A stretch of DNA of 5,183 nucleotides. Source: Caldilineae bacterium (GTDB lineage: Bacteria; Chloroflexota; Anaerolineae; J102). The DNA lies in contig DUEF01000114.1 of NCBI GenBank assembly GCA_011176555.1, positions 1 to 5,183 of the forward strand, in the 5' to 3' direction. Below, in pieces: positions 1 to 5,183 of the stretch (the first letter of the stretch is position 1; each line of letters begins with the position of its first letter). Both the position numbers and the translations under genes were made by a program. Under the pieces are notes generated by a model. It made no database searches. It had not been told where the DNA came from and worked only from the letters and a program-made list of their open reading frames with translations.

Positions 1-488
1 AAGACAATAATGTAGTCGTGATCGTCTGAAAAATATTTTGCGCTCGATTTTGGTGCATAGTTTTTTTGCCAGATGATGGTTGCTAGAAAATTTCCACGCC
101 CAAACACCTCATCCATCAACACCTTCAGGTAATGGCCCTCATTGTCGTCGATGCTCACCCAAATGCTGCCATCCTCGGCCAGCAGTTCCCGCAATAGCTC
201 CAGTCGGGGCAGCATCATGCTCAACCAGGTGCTGTGTTCCAGGCTGTCGTCGTAATGTTTGAAGGCGCTGCGGGTGTTGTAAGGCGGGTCGATGTAGATG
301 CACTTCACCTGCCCGGCGTAATAGGGCAGCAAGGCCTTCAGCGCCTCCAGGTTGTCGCCCTGGATCAGCATGTTGGTGGCCGCGGGGTCGCCGGCGTCGT
401 ATTCGGGCGCGGCCTCCAACAAACGGTAGGGCGTGCTCCGAGCGATGGTCAGGGCTTCGTTGCGGTTCAGCCAGTTGAGGGTGGGCAT
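1..488 (-). CDS. Site-specific DNA methyltransferase, type III Mod-like (N-terminal part, runs off left edge)
   Basis: An open frame of 162 codons starts at the ATG at 488-486 and continues past base 1. It begins MPTLNWLNRNEAL and contains NMLIQGDNLEAL (residues 39-50), then the catalytic motif DPPYNT (67-72) and the conserved block GSIWVSIDDNEGHYLK (107-122). A DPPY motif this close to the N-terminus, with the S-adenosylmethionine motif expected further on, is the beta-class order of N6-adenine (or N4-cytosine) methyltransferases, typical of type III restriction Mod subunits. The product would methylate DNA in the cytoplasm and, if a Res helicase-nuclease follows to the left, protect the host from it. 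An in-frame TAA two codons before the ATG (494-492) makes this the only possible start. No good Shine-Dalgarno precedes it, so coupling to upstream translation is possible. The last 30 or so codons are AT-rich, unlike the rest. Family is confident; the type III assignment and target base are inferences because the rest is not visible. Confidence 0.9.
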   Translation of the reverse strand, partial: MPTLNWLNRNEALTIARSTPYRLLEAAPEYDAGDPAATNMLIQGDNLEALKALLPYYAGQVKCIYIDPPYNTRSAFKHYDDSLEHSTWLSMMLPRLELLRELLAEDGSIWVSIDDNEGHYLKVLMDEVFGRGNFLATIIWQKNYAPKSSAKYFSDDHDYIIV

Positions 489-533
489 GGTTTAGGTCTG
501 ATGAAAGCCTTCTTCACTCTCAGATTCCATCTC
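489..533 (-). other. Spacer before the methyltransferase with a 12-codon minicistron
   Basis: ATG at 530-528 opens a 12-codon frame (MESESEEGFHQT) closed by TAA at 494-492, in the same frame as the methyltransferase and two codons before its ATG. It begins 3 bases after the stop of the 44-codon frame. A GAAGAAGG lies within it, too far from the methyltransferase ATG for a normal ribosome-binding site. A ribosome relay from the small frame through this minicistron is conceivable; chance is equally possible. Confidence 0.25.
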
Positions 534-668
534 TTACCAGGTGGGAGTCCAGAACCAGTTTTGATCCTGAACTAAAGACTGCACATCTCGCCGCGAAGTC
601 AGCAATTCATTGAGTATCACGTCGATTCGATGCAGGATTGCCGCAGGTGTCTGTTCCACAGTTTGCAC
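534..668 (-). CDS. Possible small protein (44 codons) upstream of the methyltransferase
   Basis: A frame opening with GTG at 668-666 and ending with TAA at 536-534 would encode 44 residues. After a short polar start, residues 9-35 look like one amphipathic helix (AAILHRIDVILNELLTSRRD, then VQSLVQDQ), followed by a tryptophan-rich end, NWFWTPTW. A strong AGGAGG lies at 688-683, but 14 bases from the GTG, which is longer than usual. An ATA codon in the same frame (674-672) sits at a better distance, and GTG at 659-657 is another option, so the start is unsettled. It lies 45 bases before the methyltransferase in the same direction, with a promoter-like site just upstream, so the two could be co-transcribed. 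I do not recognise a family. Helical small proteins next to modification genes can be regulators or antitoxins, but nothing here proves that. It could also be chance coding. Confidence 0.45.
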   Translation of the reverse strand: MQTVEQTPAAILHRIDVILNELLTSRRDVQSLVQDQNWFWTPTW

Positions 669-682
669 GGTTATTCGTGTAA

Positions 683-688
683 CCTCCT
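683..688 (-). promoter_or_regulatory. Strong Shine-Dalgarno AGGAGG
   Basis: AGGAGG (688-683) fully matches the anti-Shine-Dalgarno core. It is one of very few good ribosome-binding sequences in the window. It lies 8 bases before an in-frame ATA and 14 bases before the GTG of the small reading frame. If the promoter at 721-693 is used, transcription would begin within or next to this hexamer, so it might only be fully present on read-through transcripts from the ABC genes. Confidence 0.4.
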
Positions 689-692
689 CGGT

Positions 693-721
693 ATTTTATC
701 ACGAATCCAACTGTTTGTGAA
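693..721 (-). promoter_or_regulatory. Sigma70-like promoter for small ORF and methyltransferase
   Basis: TTCACA (721-716, five of six matches to the -35 consensus) is separated by exactly 17 bases from TAAAAT (698-693, five of six matches to the -10). The extended -10 TG is present one base before it; this TGA is also the stop codon of the upstream ABC gene. A start near base 686 is predicted. The box thus overlaps the end of one gene and would launch the small frame and the methyltransferase independently. This is a sequence match only. Confidence 0.45.
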
Positions 722-2555
722 TGCGCGTGTCTTCTCCACTCACCCGCCGAAACTGCCCCATATACAAATCGTGATAGAATCCGCCCTGCGCCAATAATTC
801 CTCGTGCGTGCCCCGCTCGATGATGCGATGGTCGTCGATAACGAGCACCATGTCGGCCTTGCGGATGGTGCTGAGGCGATGGGCGATGACAAAAGCGGTG
901 CGGCCTTCCAGCAAGTGCAGCAACGCCTGCTGGATTTGGATTTCAGTGCGGGTGTCCACGCTACTGGTGGCCTCGTCCAGGATGAGGATGCGGGGATCGG
1001 CGAGGATGGCGCGGGCGATGGCGAGCAACTGGCGCTGGCCTTCGCTGAAATTGTGGCCTTGCTCGGAGACTTTGGTGGCGTAACCCTGCGGCAGGAGGCG
1101 GATGAAATGGTCGGCGTTGGCCAGGCGGGCGGCGGCGTACACTTCCTTGTCGCTGGCGTCGCGGCGGCCATAACGGATGTTCTCCATTACCGTGGCCGAA
1201 AACAGGAACGTATCCTGTAAGACGATGCCCAATTGCTTGCGCAGCGACGCCTGCTGCAACGTGCGGATGTCGTGGCCATCGATGGTGATGCGCCCCTCAT
1301 CCACATCGTAAAAACGGCTGAGCAAGTTGACGATGGTGGTCTTGCCGGCGCCGGTGGGGCCCACGAGGGCGATGGTCTGGCCGGGCGAAGCGCTCAGACT
1401 GACATCTTCCAGCACCGGTTTGCCCGGCTCATAAGCGAAGCTTACATGCTCGAAGACGACCTCGCCACGGATGACCGGCGTTAAGGCGTCGGGCGGGTCC
1501 AGCACCGCTGGTCGGGCGTCGAGCACCTCGAAAATGCGCTCGGCTCCGGCCAGGGCGGATTGCAACTGGTTGTACAGCATGGCGATGGAGCGCATCGGGC
1601 GGAAGAAGTTGCGGATGTAGACGACGAACGTGGCGATCACGCCCACTGTCACCAGGCCTTGCAACGCCAGCCAACCGCCCAGCAGCGCCGCCGCGGCGAT
1701 GGTGATGGTGCTCATCGTCGTGAACATCGGCCCCAGCGCCGCCGTAATCACCTCGGCCCGCGTGCCTGCTTCCCGGTAGGCGCTGTTCACCGCCCGAAAT
1801 GTGCTGATGGCGTCCTCTTCCTGGGCGAAAGCTTGCACCACGCGCAGTCCGGTGATGTTTTCCTCCATCACCGCGTTCATGCCGCCAAGATAACGTTGCA
1901 CATTCCGAAAGGCCAGGCGCGTGCGGCGGGTGAATTGGCTGGTGATGACCAGCATGATCGGCAGGATGATCAACATGCCCAGGGCCAGCGGCCAATTCAG
2001 GAGCAACATCGCCACCAGGATGCCGCCGAATAGCAGGATGTTGGAGGTGAACTGGATCAGGCCGTTGGAAAGCACGGTGTTGATCGCTTCGGTGTCGTTG
2101 GAGACGCGACTCATCAGGTCGCCTGCCCTGTGCTGGTCATGGTAGCCCATCGACAGGGTTTGGATGTGGCTGAACAACTCGGCCCGAATATCCGCCATCA
2201 GGCGTTGTCCGATGCCTACCATCGCCACGCCTTGCAGGATCATGGTGATCCCGCCCACGACGTACACAGCCAGCATCACGAGCACCAGGCGCAGCAGGCC
2301 GGGGACATCGCCCGGAACAATGTAGCGGTCGATAGAGACGCCGACGAGGATAGGCCCGGCCAGTCCCGCCGTCGTGCTGACCACCACCAGCAGCGTAACG
2401 CCCAGCAATTGCAGCCAATAAGGGCGCAGGTAGGCGAACAGGCGGCGGATGGCCTGGCGCGTGTTGCTGGCGCTTTCGCCGGTCATGCCCCGGATGCCGC
2501 CACTCGGGCGCAACTGTATTTTCGATTGGGACTTTTCTGGAGGACGATGGCTCAT
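699..2555 (-). CDS. ABC exporter half-transporter, catalytic-site subunit (TM288/BmrD-like)
   Basis: A fused membrane and ATPase half-transporter of 618 residues from the ATG at 2555-2553, close to the usual 580-620. Six likely membrane helices lie near residues 49-72, 89-113, 167-184, 187-204, 277-297 and 301-319. The nucleotide-binding domain shows an A-loop Tyr (375), Walker A GPTGAGKTT (399-407), Q-loop Gln (447), Walker B ILILDE with catalytic Glu528, D-loop SSVD (531-534) and switch His559. The signature is FSEGQ (503-507) instead of LSGGQ. Intact Glu and His with a weakened signature is the pattern of the partner that carries the working catalytic residues in heterodimeric exporters; the upstream gene provides the complementary half. 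Substrate cannot be read from sequence; drugs, lipids or peptides are usual for the family. The frame stays open upstream to GTG 2654-2652, but that extension translates the inverted repeat. ATG at 2486-2484 is another candidate start. No start has a convincing Shine-Dalgarno. Confidence 0.95.
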   Translation of the reverse strand: MSHRPPEKSQSKIQLRPSGGIRGMTGESASNTRQAIRRLFAYLRPYWLQLLGVTLLVVVSTTAGLAGPILVGVSIDRYIVPGDVPGLLRLVLVMLAVYVVGGITMILQGVAMVGIGQRLMADIRAELFSHIQTLSMGYHDQHRAGDLMSRVSNDTEAINTVLSNGLIQFTSNILLFGGILVAMLLLNWPLALGMLIILPIMLVITSQFTRRTRLAFRNVQRYLGGMNAVMEENITGLRVVQAFAQEEDAISTFRAVNSAYREAGTRAEVITAALGPMFTTMSTITIAAAALLGGWLALQGLVTVGVIATFVVYIRNFFRPMRSIAMLYNQLQSALAGAERIFEVLDARPAVLDPPDALTPVIRGEVVFEHVSFAYEPGKPVLEDVSLSASPGQTIALVGPTGAGKTTIVNLLSRFYDVDEGRITIDGHDIRTLQQASLRKQLGIVLQDTFLFSATVMENIRYGRRDASDKEVYAAARLANADHFIRLLPQGYATKVSEQGHNFSEGQRQLLAIARAILADPRILILDEATSSVDTRTEIQIQQALLHLLEGRTAFVIAHRLSTIRKADMVLVIDDHRIIERGTHEELLAQGGFYHDLYMGQFRRVSGEDTRIHKQLDS

Positions 2556-2702
2556 GTCGTTTTGTGACCAGGTGCGACGCACTTGGTGGGCGTCCGGAAA
2601 TAACCTCCGGGAGGTGGCCGCCAAGATCTCGGCAAATGAAGTGGTGTTGGCCACCTCCCGGAGGTCGAAATCAGGAAGTTTTTCTTGGACGAGTCCTTAG
2701 TG
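2556..2702 (-). other. Intercistronic spacer between the two ABC subunit genes
   Basis: After the upstream subunit's TAA, a second in-frame TAA follows one codon later (2699-2697). The same frame then stays open through the inverted repeat into the downstream ABC gene. I see no strong promoter, no Shine-Dalgarno near the downstream ATG, and no separate gene. GGACTCGTCC (2696-2687) is a further small interrupted dyad (GGAC/GTCC). Such a long spacer is unusual for two subunits that must be made together, and fits insertion of a palindromic element. Confidence 0.5.
2603..2665. repeat. Nested inverted repeat with 17-base perfect arms between the two ABC genes
   Basis: The left arm acctccgggaggtggcc (2603-2619) and the right arm ggccacctcccggaggt (2649-2665) are exact reverse complements. 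Each arm contains a near-palindrome of 13 bases (ACCTCC, one base, GGAGGT) at 2603-2615 and 2653-2665. The 29-base loop contains a third dyad, gccaagatctcggc (2620-2633), self-complementary apart from one G-T pair and centred on AGATCT. A transcript could form a 17-pair, GC-rich stem, or the DNA a cruciform. There is no T-run after it, so it is not a classical terminator. Possibilities are a processing or stability element setting the ratio of the two subunits, a protein-binding dyad, or a copy of a dispersed palindromic element. Confidence 0.85.
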
Positions 2703-4430
2703 TTATCCGCCAAGTTGCGAATCATAAATTTCCCGGTAAATGGGGCTGGTTTGCAGGAGTTCGTGGTGCGTCCCCCGGGCGACGATGCGGCCGCGGTCGA
2801 GCACCAGAATCTGGTCGGCCTTGAGGACGCTGTTGATGCGTTGGGCGATGATGAACGTGGTGCGCCCGGCCATCAGTTTGTCCAACGCCTGCTGGATGCG
2901 GAATTCGGTGTCGAGATCGACGGCGCTGGTGCTGTCGTCGAGAATGAGAATGGGCGGGTTCACCAGCAGTGCGCGGGCGATGGCCAGGCGCTGCTTCTGC
3001 CCGCCTGACAGGTTGGCCCCGCCCGCTTCCACGATGCTGTCGTAGCCAGCGGGCATAGCCAGGATGAAATCGTGCGCTTGCGCGGCTTTGGCCGCGGCGA
3101 TCACCTCATCCAGCGTCGCGTCGGCACGGCCATAGGCGATGGTTTCGCGCACGGTTCCGCCGAACAGCGTGGTCTGCTGCATCACCGTGCCGATCTGTGC
3201 TCGCAGAATGTCGGGCTCCCATTGGCGCACATCCACGCCATCGATGCTGACGCGGCCGCCGGTCACATCGTAGAAACGGGGAATCAGATGCACCAGCGTG
3301 CTCTTTCCCGACCCCGTGGCTCCGAGCAGCGCCACCTGCTGGCCTGGCTCCACAGCGAAGCTGATCCCGTCCAGCACGTTTTCACCCCCACCATCGCCAT
3401 CGTAGCGAAAAGAGACGTTCTCGAATACCACGCGACCCGCCATCTGCGCCCGGTGGGGGGATGCAGGCATGGGAAGCATGGATTGAGTATCCAACACTTC
3501 CAGCACCCGCTCGGACGAAGCCTCAGCCCGGGTGATCATGGTCAGGATATTGCTCAACATCATCAGCGGCGTCAGGCCGATCATCAGATAGCTGGTGAAG
3601 GCGACCAATTCGCCCACCGACAGCCGCCCGCCAATCACGGAGACGCCGCCCCACCAGGTCACGGCGACGATGCCCAGGGTGGTGAGGAAGGACAGCGCCG
3701 GGTTTGCAATCGCCAATAAACGCCCCACTTGGATCTGCCGGGCCATGTAAGCGACGTTGGCGCCGCCAAATTGTTCGATCTCGAGCGGCTCTCGTGCGAA
3801 GGCTTTGACGACCTGCACCCCCGCCAGATTTTCCTGAACGAGGGTGTTGAGCGCGGCTAATTTCTGTTGCACCACCAGAAACATCGGCTGGGCGACGCGC
3901 ACTAGCCAGATCATGAGCGCAGCAGCGAGGGGTAGCAGCGCGAATATGATCAGCGCCAACTGCCAATCGATGATCAAGAGCATCACCATGCTGCCAACGA
4001 TCATAAGCAGCGCCCGCAGGAGGAGCGAAAGGCCGTGGCCGGTGACCCCCCGCACCACATCCACATCACTCGACACCCGTGTCATGATCTGGCCGGTTTG
4101 CATGATGTCCAGATTGCCGAAGGAGAAGGACTGGATGTGAGTGAAAAGCGCATTGCGCAGATCGAAGGCCAATCCCTGCGACAGCCAGGCCCGGCAGAAT
4201 CCCTGCCCCACCGTCGCCACCGCCCCCACCAGCGCCGCGCCCAACATCACGCCTGAACCCCGCCAGATCACTTGCATATCTCCCGCTCGGATGCCTGAAT
4301 CGATGATGTACTTCAGCATCATCGGCGCCACCAATTCCATCGCCACCGGCAGGACGACAGAGAAGAACAGCAGGATGATGATCCAGCGGTAGGGTTTGAA
4401 GAAGGGGAGCAGGCGACGGAGGGATACCAT
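2703..4430 (-). CDS. ABC exporter half-transporter, degenerate-site subunit (TM287/BmrC-like)
   Basis: A membrane-ATPase half-transporter of 575 residues from the ATG at 4430-4428, matching the length and start of TM287-type proteins (short N-terminus, then LLPFFKPYRW). Probable membrane helices lie near residues 16-38, 57-77, 133-154, 156-177, 245-267 and 275-297. The ATPase domain has A-loop Tyr343, Walker A GATGSGKST (370-378), Q-loop Gln418, canonical signature LSGGQ (474-478), Walker B ILILDD, D-loop SAVD (502-505), and ends EIYDSQLGG. The catalytic Glu is replaced by Asp499 and the switch His by Gln530, as known for the degenerate half of heterodimeric exporters. Its LSGGQ should complete the active site of the downstream partner. 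An in-frame ATG at 4472-4470 would add 14 residues but abuts the -10 box, upstream of the predicted transcript start. The frame stays open to 4655, overlapping the helicase gene, which is not credible as coding. Confidence 0.95.
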   Translation of the reverse strand: MVSLRRLLPFFKPYRWIIILLFFSVVLPVAMELVAPMMLKYIIDSGIRAGDMQVIWRGSGVMLGAALVGAVATVGQGFCRAWLSQGLAFDLRNALFTHIQSFSFGNLDIMQTGQIMTRVSSDVDVVRGVTGHGLSLLLRALLMIVGSMVMLLIIDWQLALIIFALLPLAAALMIWLVRVAQPMFLVVQQKLAALNTLVQENLAGVQVVKAFAREPLEIEQFGGANVAYMARQIQVGRLLAIANPALSFLTTLGIVAVTWWGGVSVIGGRLSVGELVAFTSYLMIGLTPLMMLSNILTMITRAEASSERVLEVLDTQSMLPMPASPHRAQMAGRVVFENVSFRYDGDGGGENVLDGISFAVEPGQQVALLGATGSGKSTLVHLIPRFYDVTGGRVSIDGVDVRQWEPDILRAQIGTVMQQTTLFGGTVRETIAYGRADATLDEVIAAAKAAQAHDFILAMPAGYDSIVEAGGANLSGGQKQRLAIARALLVNPPILILDDSTSAVDLDTEFRIQQALDKLMAGRTTFIIAQRINSVLKADQILVLDRGRIVARGTHHELLQTSPIYREIYDSQLGG

Positions 4431-4472
4431 GATCGGAGTCGGTGGCGATGGTTGAATCGAAACCAGACTCAT

Positions 4473-4501
4473 GTTGTAAATGGAGATGGTGATGCTGTCA
4501 A
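4473..4501 (-). promoter_or_regulatory. Sigma70-like promoter for the ABC exporter genes
   Basis: TTGACA (4501-4496, perfect -35) is followed after exactly 17 bases by TACAAC (4478-4473, four of six matches to the -10). It sits in the 65-base gap after the helicase gene. Transcription would start around 4466, giving a leader of about 36 bases before the ATG at 4430. This places the ATG at 4472 outside the message and supports the shorter start of the first ABC subunit. Confidence 0.6.
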
Positions 4502-4520
4502 GTTCTGTAAGGGTGCAAAC

Positions 4521-4537
4521 AAAAAATCGTCTCGACG
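4521..4537 (-). terminator. Weak candidate intrinsic terminator after the helicase gene
   Basis: Directly after the helicase TAG, the transcript reads CGTCGAGACG then A and six T. The stem is only three to four pairs with a very small loop, so its strength is doubtful. Its position, between a stop codon and a new promoter, is what a terminator would occupy. Confidence 0.3.
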
Positions 4538-5183
4538 CTAGGACACAGCCTCCTCCACCAATGCCCGCGTCAACGCTTTTGTATCCCAGTCCAACGCGGC
4601 CGCGCCTTCGGGCATGGGGCCGACGCAGGCGGGGCAGCCGTGGGCGCAGGGACACTGGTCGAGCGCGTCGCTGGCGGCCTGGAGCAGCAGCGGTTGCAGC
4701 TCGTACAAACGCTCGGCCAGACCGATGCCGGCGGGGATGCGGTCGAAGAGGAGGATGGTGGGGAGAGAGGTGTGCTCGGCTTCAGGCTCCACGTGCGAGC
4801 CCAGATCGCCGGGGTCGCACATCAGGTGCAGGGGGGCGAGATGGCCGAGCAGGTAGGCCAGACCGCCCAATCCCGAGCGCAAACGCACGCCCCGTTCGAT
4901 GCGCTGGTGGCAGGCGCGGCACAACGTACGCAAGTTGCTGAGATGATTGGCGATTTTATCGTTTTCGTTGAGGCCGGGTAGGTAGCCGAAGCTGCGGAAG
5001 GGGCGGATGTGATGCACGTCGTGTTGGCGGCCTGGTTTTTCGGCCGCGCCGCACTGGGTGCAACGGTAGCCGTCTCGCTGGCGGGCGAGTTGGCGCTGCT
5101 GTTGCCAGTTGGGGCCGTAGTCGTTGGCATCGCTCTGCCACAGCCCCCGCGCTCGCAGCCGCTCCACCAACGATTGAGCGAAG
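4538..5183 (-). CDS. MrfA/YprA-like DEAD/DEAH helicase C-terminal part: HNH module plus DUF1998 zinc site (5' end beyond window)
   Basis: The frame is open to the right edge and ends at TAG 4540-4538; 214 codons are visible (numbered from the Phe at 5182-5180). Residues 36-96 form an HNH-like module: YRCTQC (Cys41, Cys44), VHHI (His57, His58), Asn83 in NLRTLC, then Cys88 and Cys91-His92. Residues 141-187 match the end of DUF1998: LPTILLFDRIPAGIGLAERL, then four cysteines (Cys177, 179, 183, 186) in CPCAHGCPACV. In the known MrfA/YprA and Hrq1-related helicases this cysteine cluster binds zinc, and MrfA acts in mitomycin C lesion repair. The helicase domains should lie to the right, outside the window, so helicase activity is inferred from this tail alone. 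A TTG at 5170-5168 could be taken as a start, but coding-like sequence continues above it without a stop and the module would lack its ATPase. Whether the HNH part cuts DNA or only binds zinc is unknown. Confidence 0.85.
   Translation of the reverse strand, partial: FAQSLVERLRARGLWQSDANDYGPNWQQQRQLARQRDGYRCTQCGAAEKPGRQHDVHHIRPFRSFGYLPGLNENDKIANHLSNLRTLCRACHQRIERGVRLRSGLGGLAYLLGHLAPLHLMCDPGDLGSHVEPEAEHTSLPTILLFDRIPAGIGLAERLYELQPLLLQAASDALDQCPCAHGCPACVGPMPEGAAALDWDTKALTRALVEEAVS

Noticed and set aside
80..575. Plus-strand frames over the left part of the window
   Set aside because: The minus strand here encodes a methyltransferase with a clear DPPYNT motif, although it is open at the window edge and so easily missed.
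804..2567. Several long plus-strand frames opposite the downstream ABC gene
   Set aside because: They mirror GC-rich codons of a clearly recognised gene, have no family motifs, and their compositions (rich in His, Gln, Arg, Ala, Asp) are typical of shadow frames.
2556..2654. N-terminal extension of the downstream ABC subunit to the GTG at 2654
   Set aside because: The start codon lies in the right arm of the inverted repeat and the added residues look repeat-derived; ATG 2555 leaves a protein of normal length.
2603..2665. Inverted repeat as a CRISPR array or insertion-sequence ends
   Set aside because: There are only two arms in inverted orientation, no spacer series and no transposase in the 29-base loop.
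2603..2665. Inverted repeat as a standard intrinsic terminator
   Set aside because: No T-run follows the stem on the transcribed strand, and it would separate two subunits that must be made together.
3072..3719. A 215-codon plus-strand frame opposite the upstream ABC gene
   Set aside because: It lies fully within the ATPase and membrane coding region of a confident gene and shows no recognisable domain.
4431..4655. N-terminal extension of the upstream ABC subunit to 4655, overlapping the helicase gene
   Set aside because: The first part is an arginine-rich shadow of the helicase frame, and a promoter lies between the two genes. The TM287-like start corresponds to the ATG at 4430.
4614..4981. 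Plus-strand frames opposite the helicase tail
   Set aside because: The minus frame has the HNH and DUF1998 motifs; the plus frames have none.
4538..5170. A complete stand-alone HNH protein starting at TTG 5170
   Set aside because: The frame continues upstream without a stop to the window edge, and the DUF1998 cysteine cluster is normally the tail of a large helicase.

Overview
All supported genes lie on the minus strand, so the window reads right to left. Base composition is moderately GC-rich (about 60% where counted by hand). Shine-Dalgarno signals are sparse. The helicase tail, the ABC pair and the methyltransferase resemble, from memory, proteins common in Chloroflexota (Anaerolineae/Caldilineae-like bacteria). 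That assignment is an inference, because there is no rRNA or other marker here.

Right edge (about 4538-5183): the C-terminal part of a large helicase of the MrfA/YprA type. It carries a DUF1998-like four-cysteine zinc site and, just before it, an inserted HNH nuclease-like module. A weak hairpin plus T-run follows the stop codon. A good sigma70-type promoter (TTGACA, 17-base spacer, TACAAC) then starts a new unit.

Centre (about 699-4472): two consecutive half-transporters that together look like one heterodimeric ABC exporter of the TM287/288, BmrCD or LmrCD kind. The first subunit has Asp in place of the catalytic Glu and Gln in place of the switch His, but an intact LSGGQ. The second has intact Glu and His but a degenerate FSEGQ signature. 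Each subunit thus supplies what the other lacks, giving one catalytic and one degenerate ATP site. The 147-base spacer between them holds a striking nested dyad: a perfect 17-base inverted repeat whose arms are near-palindromes, with another quasi-palindrome in the loop. The longest possible reading frame of the second subunit begins inside this element and is probably over-extended.

Left (1 to about 721): a second promoter-like site (TTCACA, 17-base spacer, TGA-TAAAAT) overlaps the end of the second ABC gene. It is followed by an AGGAGG, a possible 44-codon small gene, and the first 162 codons of a beta-class DNA methyltransferase of the type III restriction Mod kind, cut by the window edge. 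The last 30 or so codons of this fragment are much more AT-rich than the rest, as if the variable part of the gene had a different history.

The functional picture is a DNA repair or defence-related helicase, a multidrug-type exporter and the start of a modification (possibly restriction-modification) locus. There is no evidence here that these three form one system; the two promoters argue for separate transcription units.
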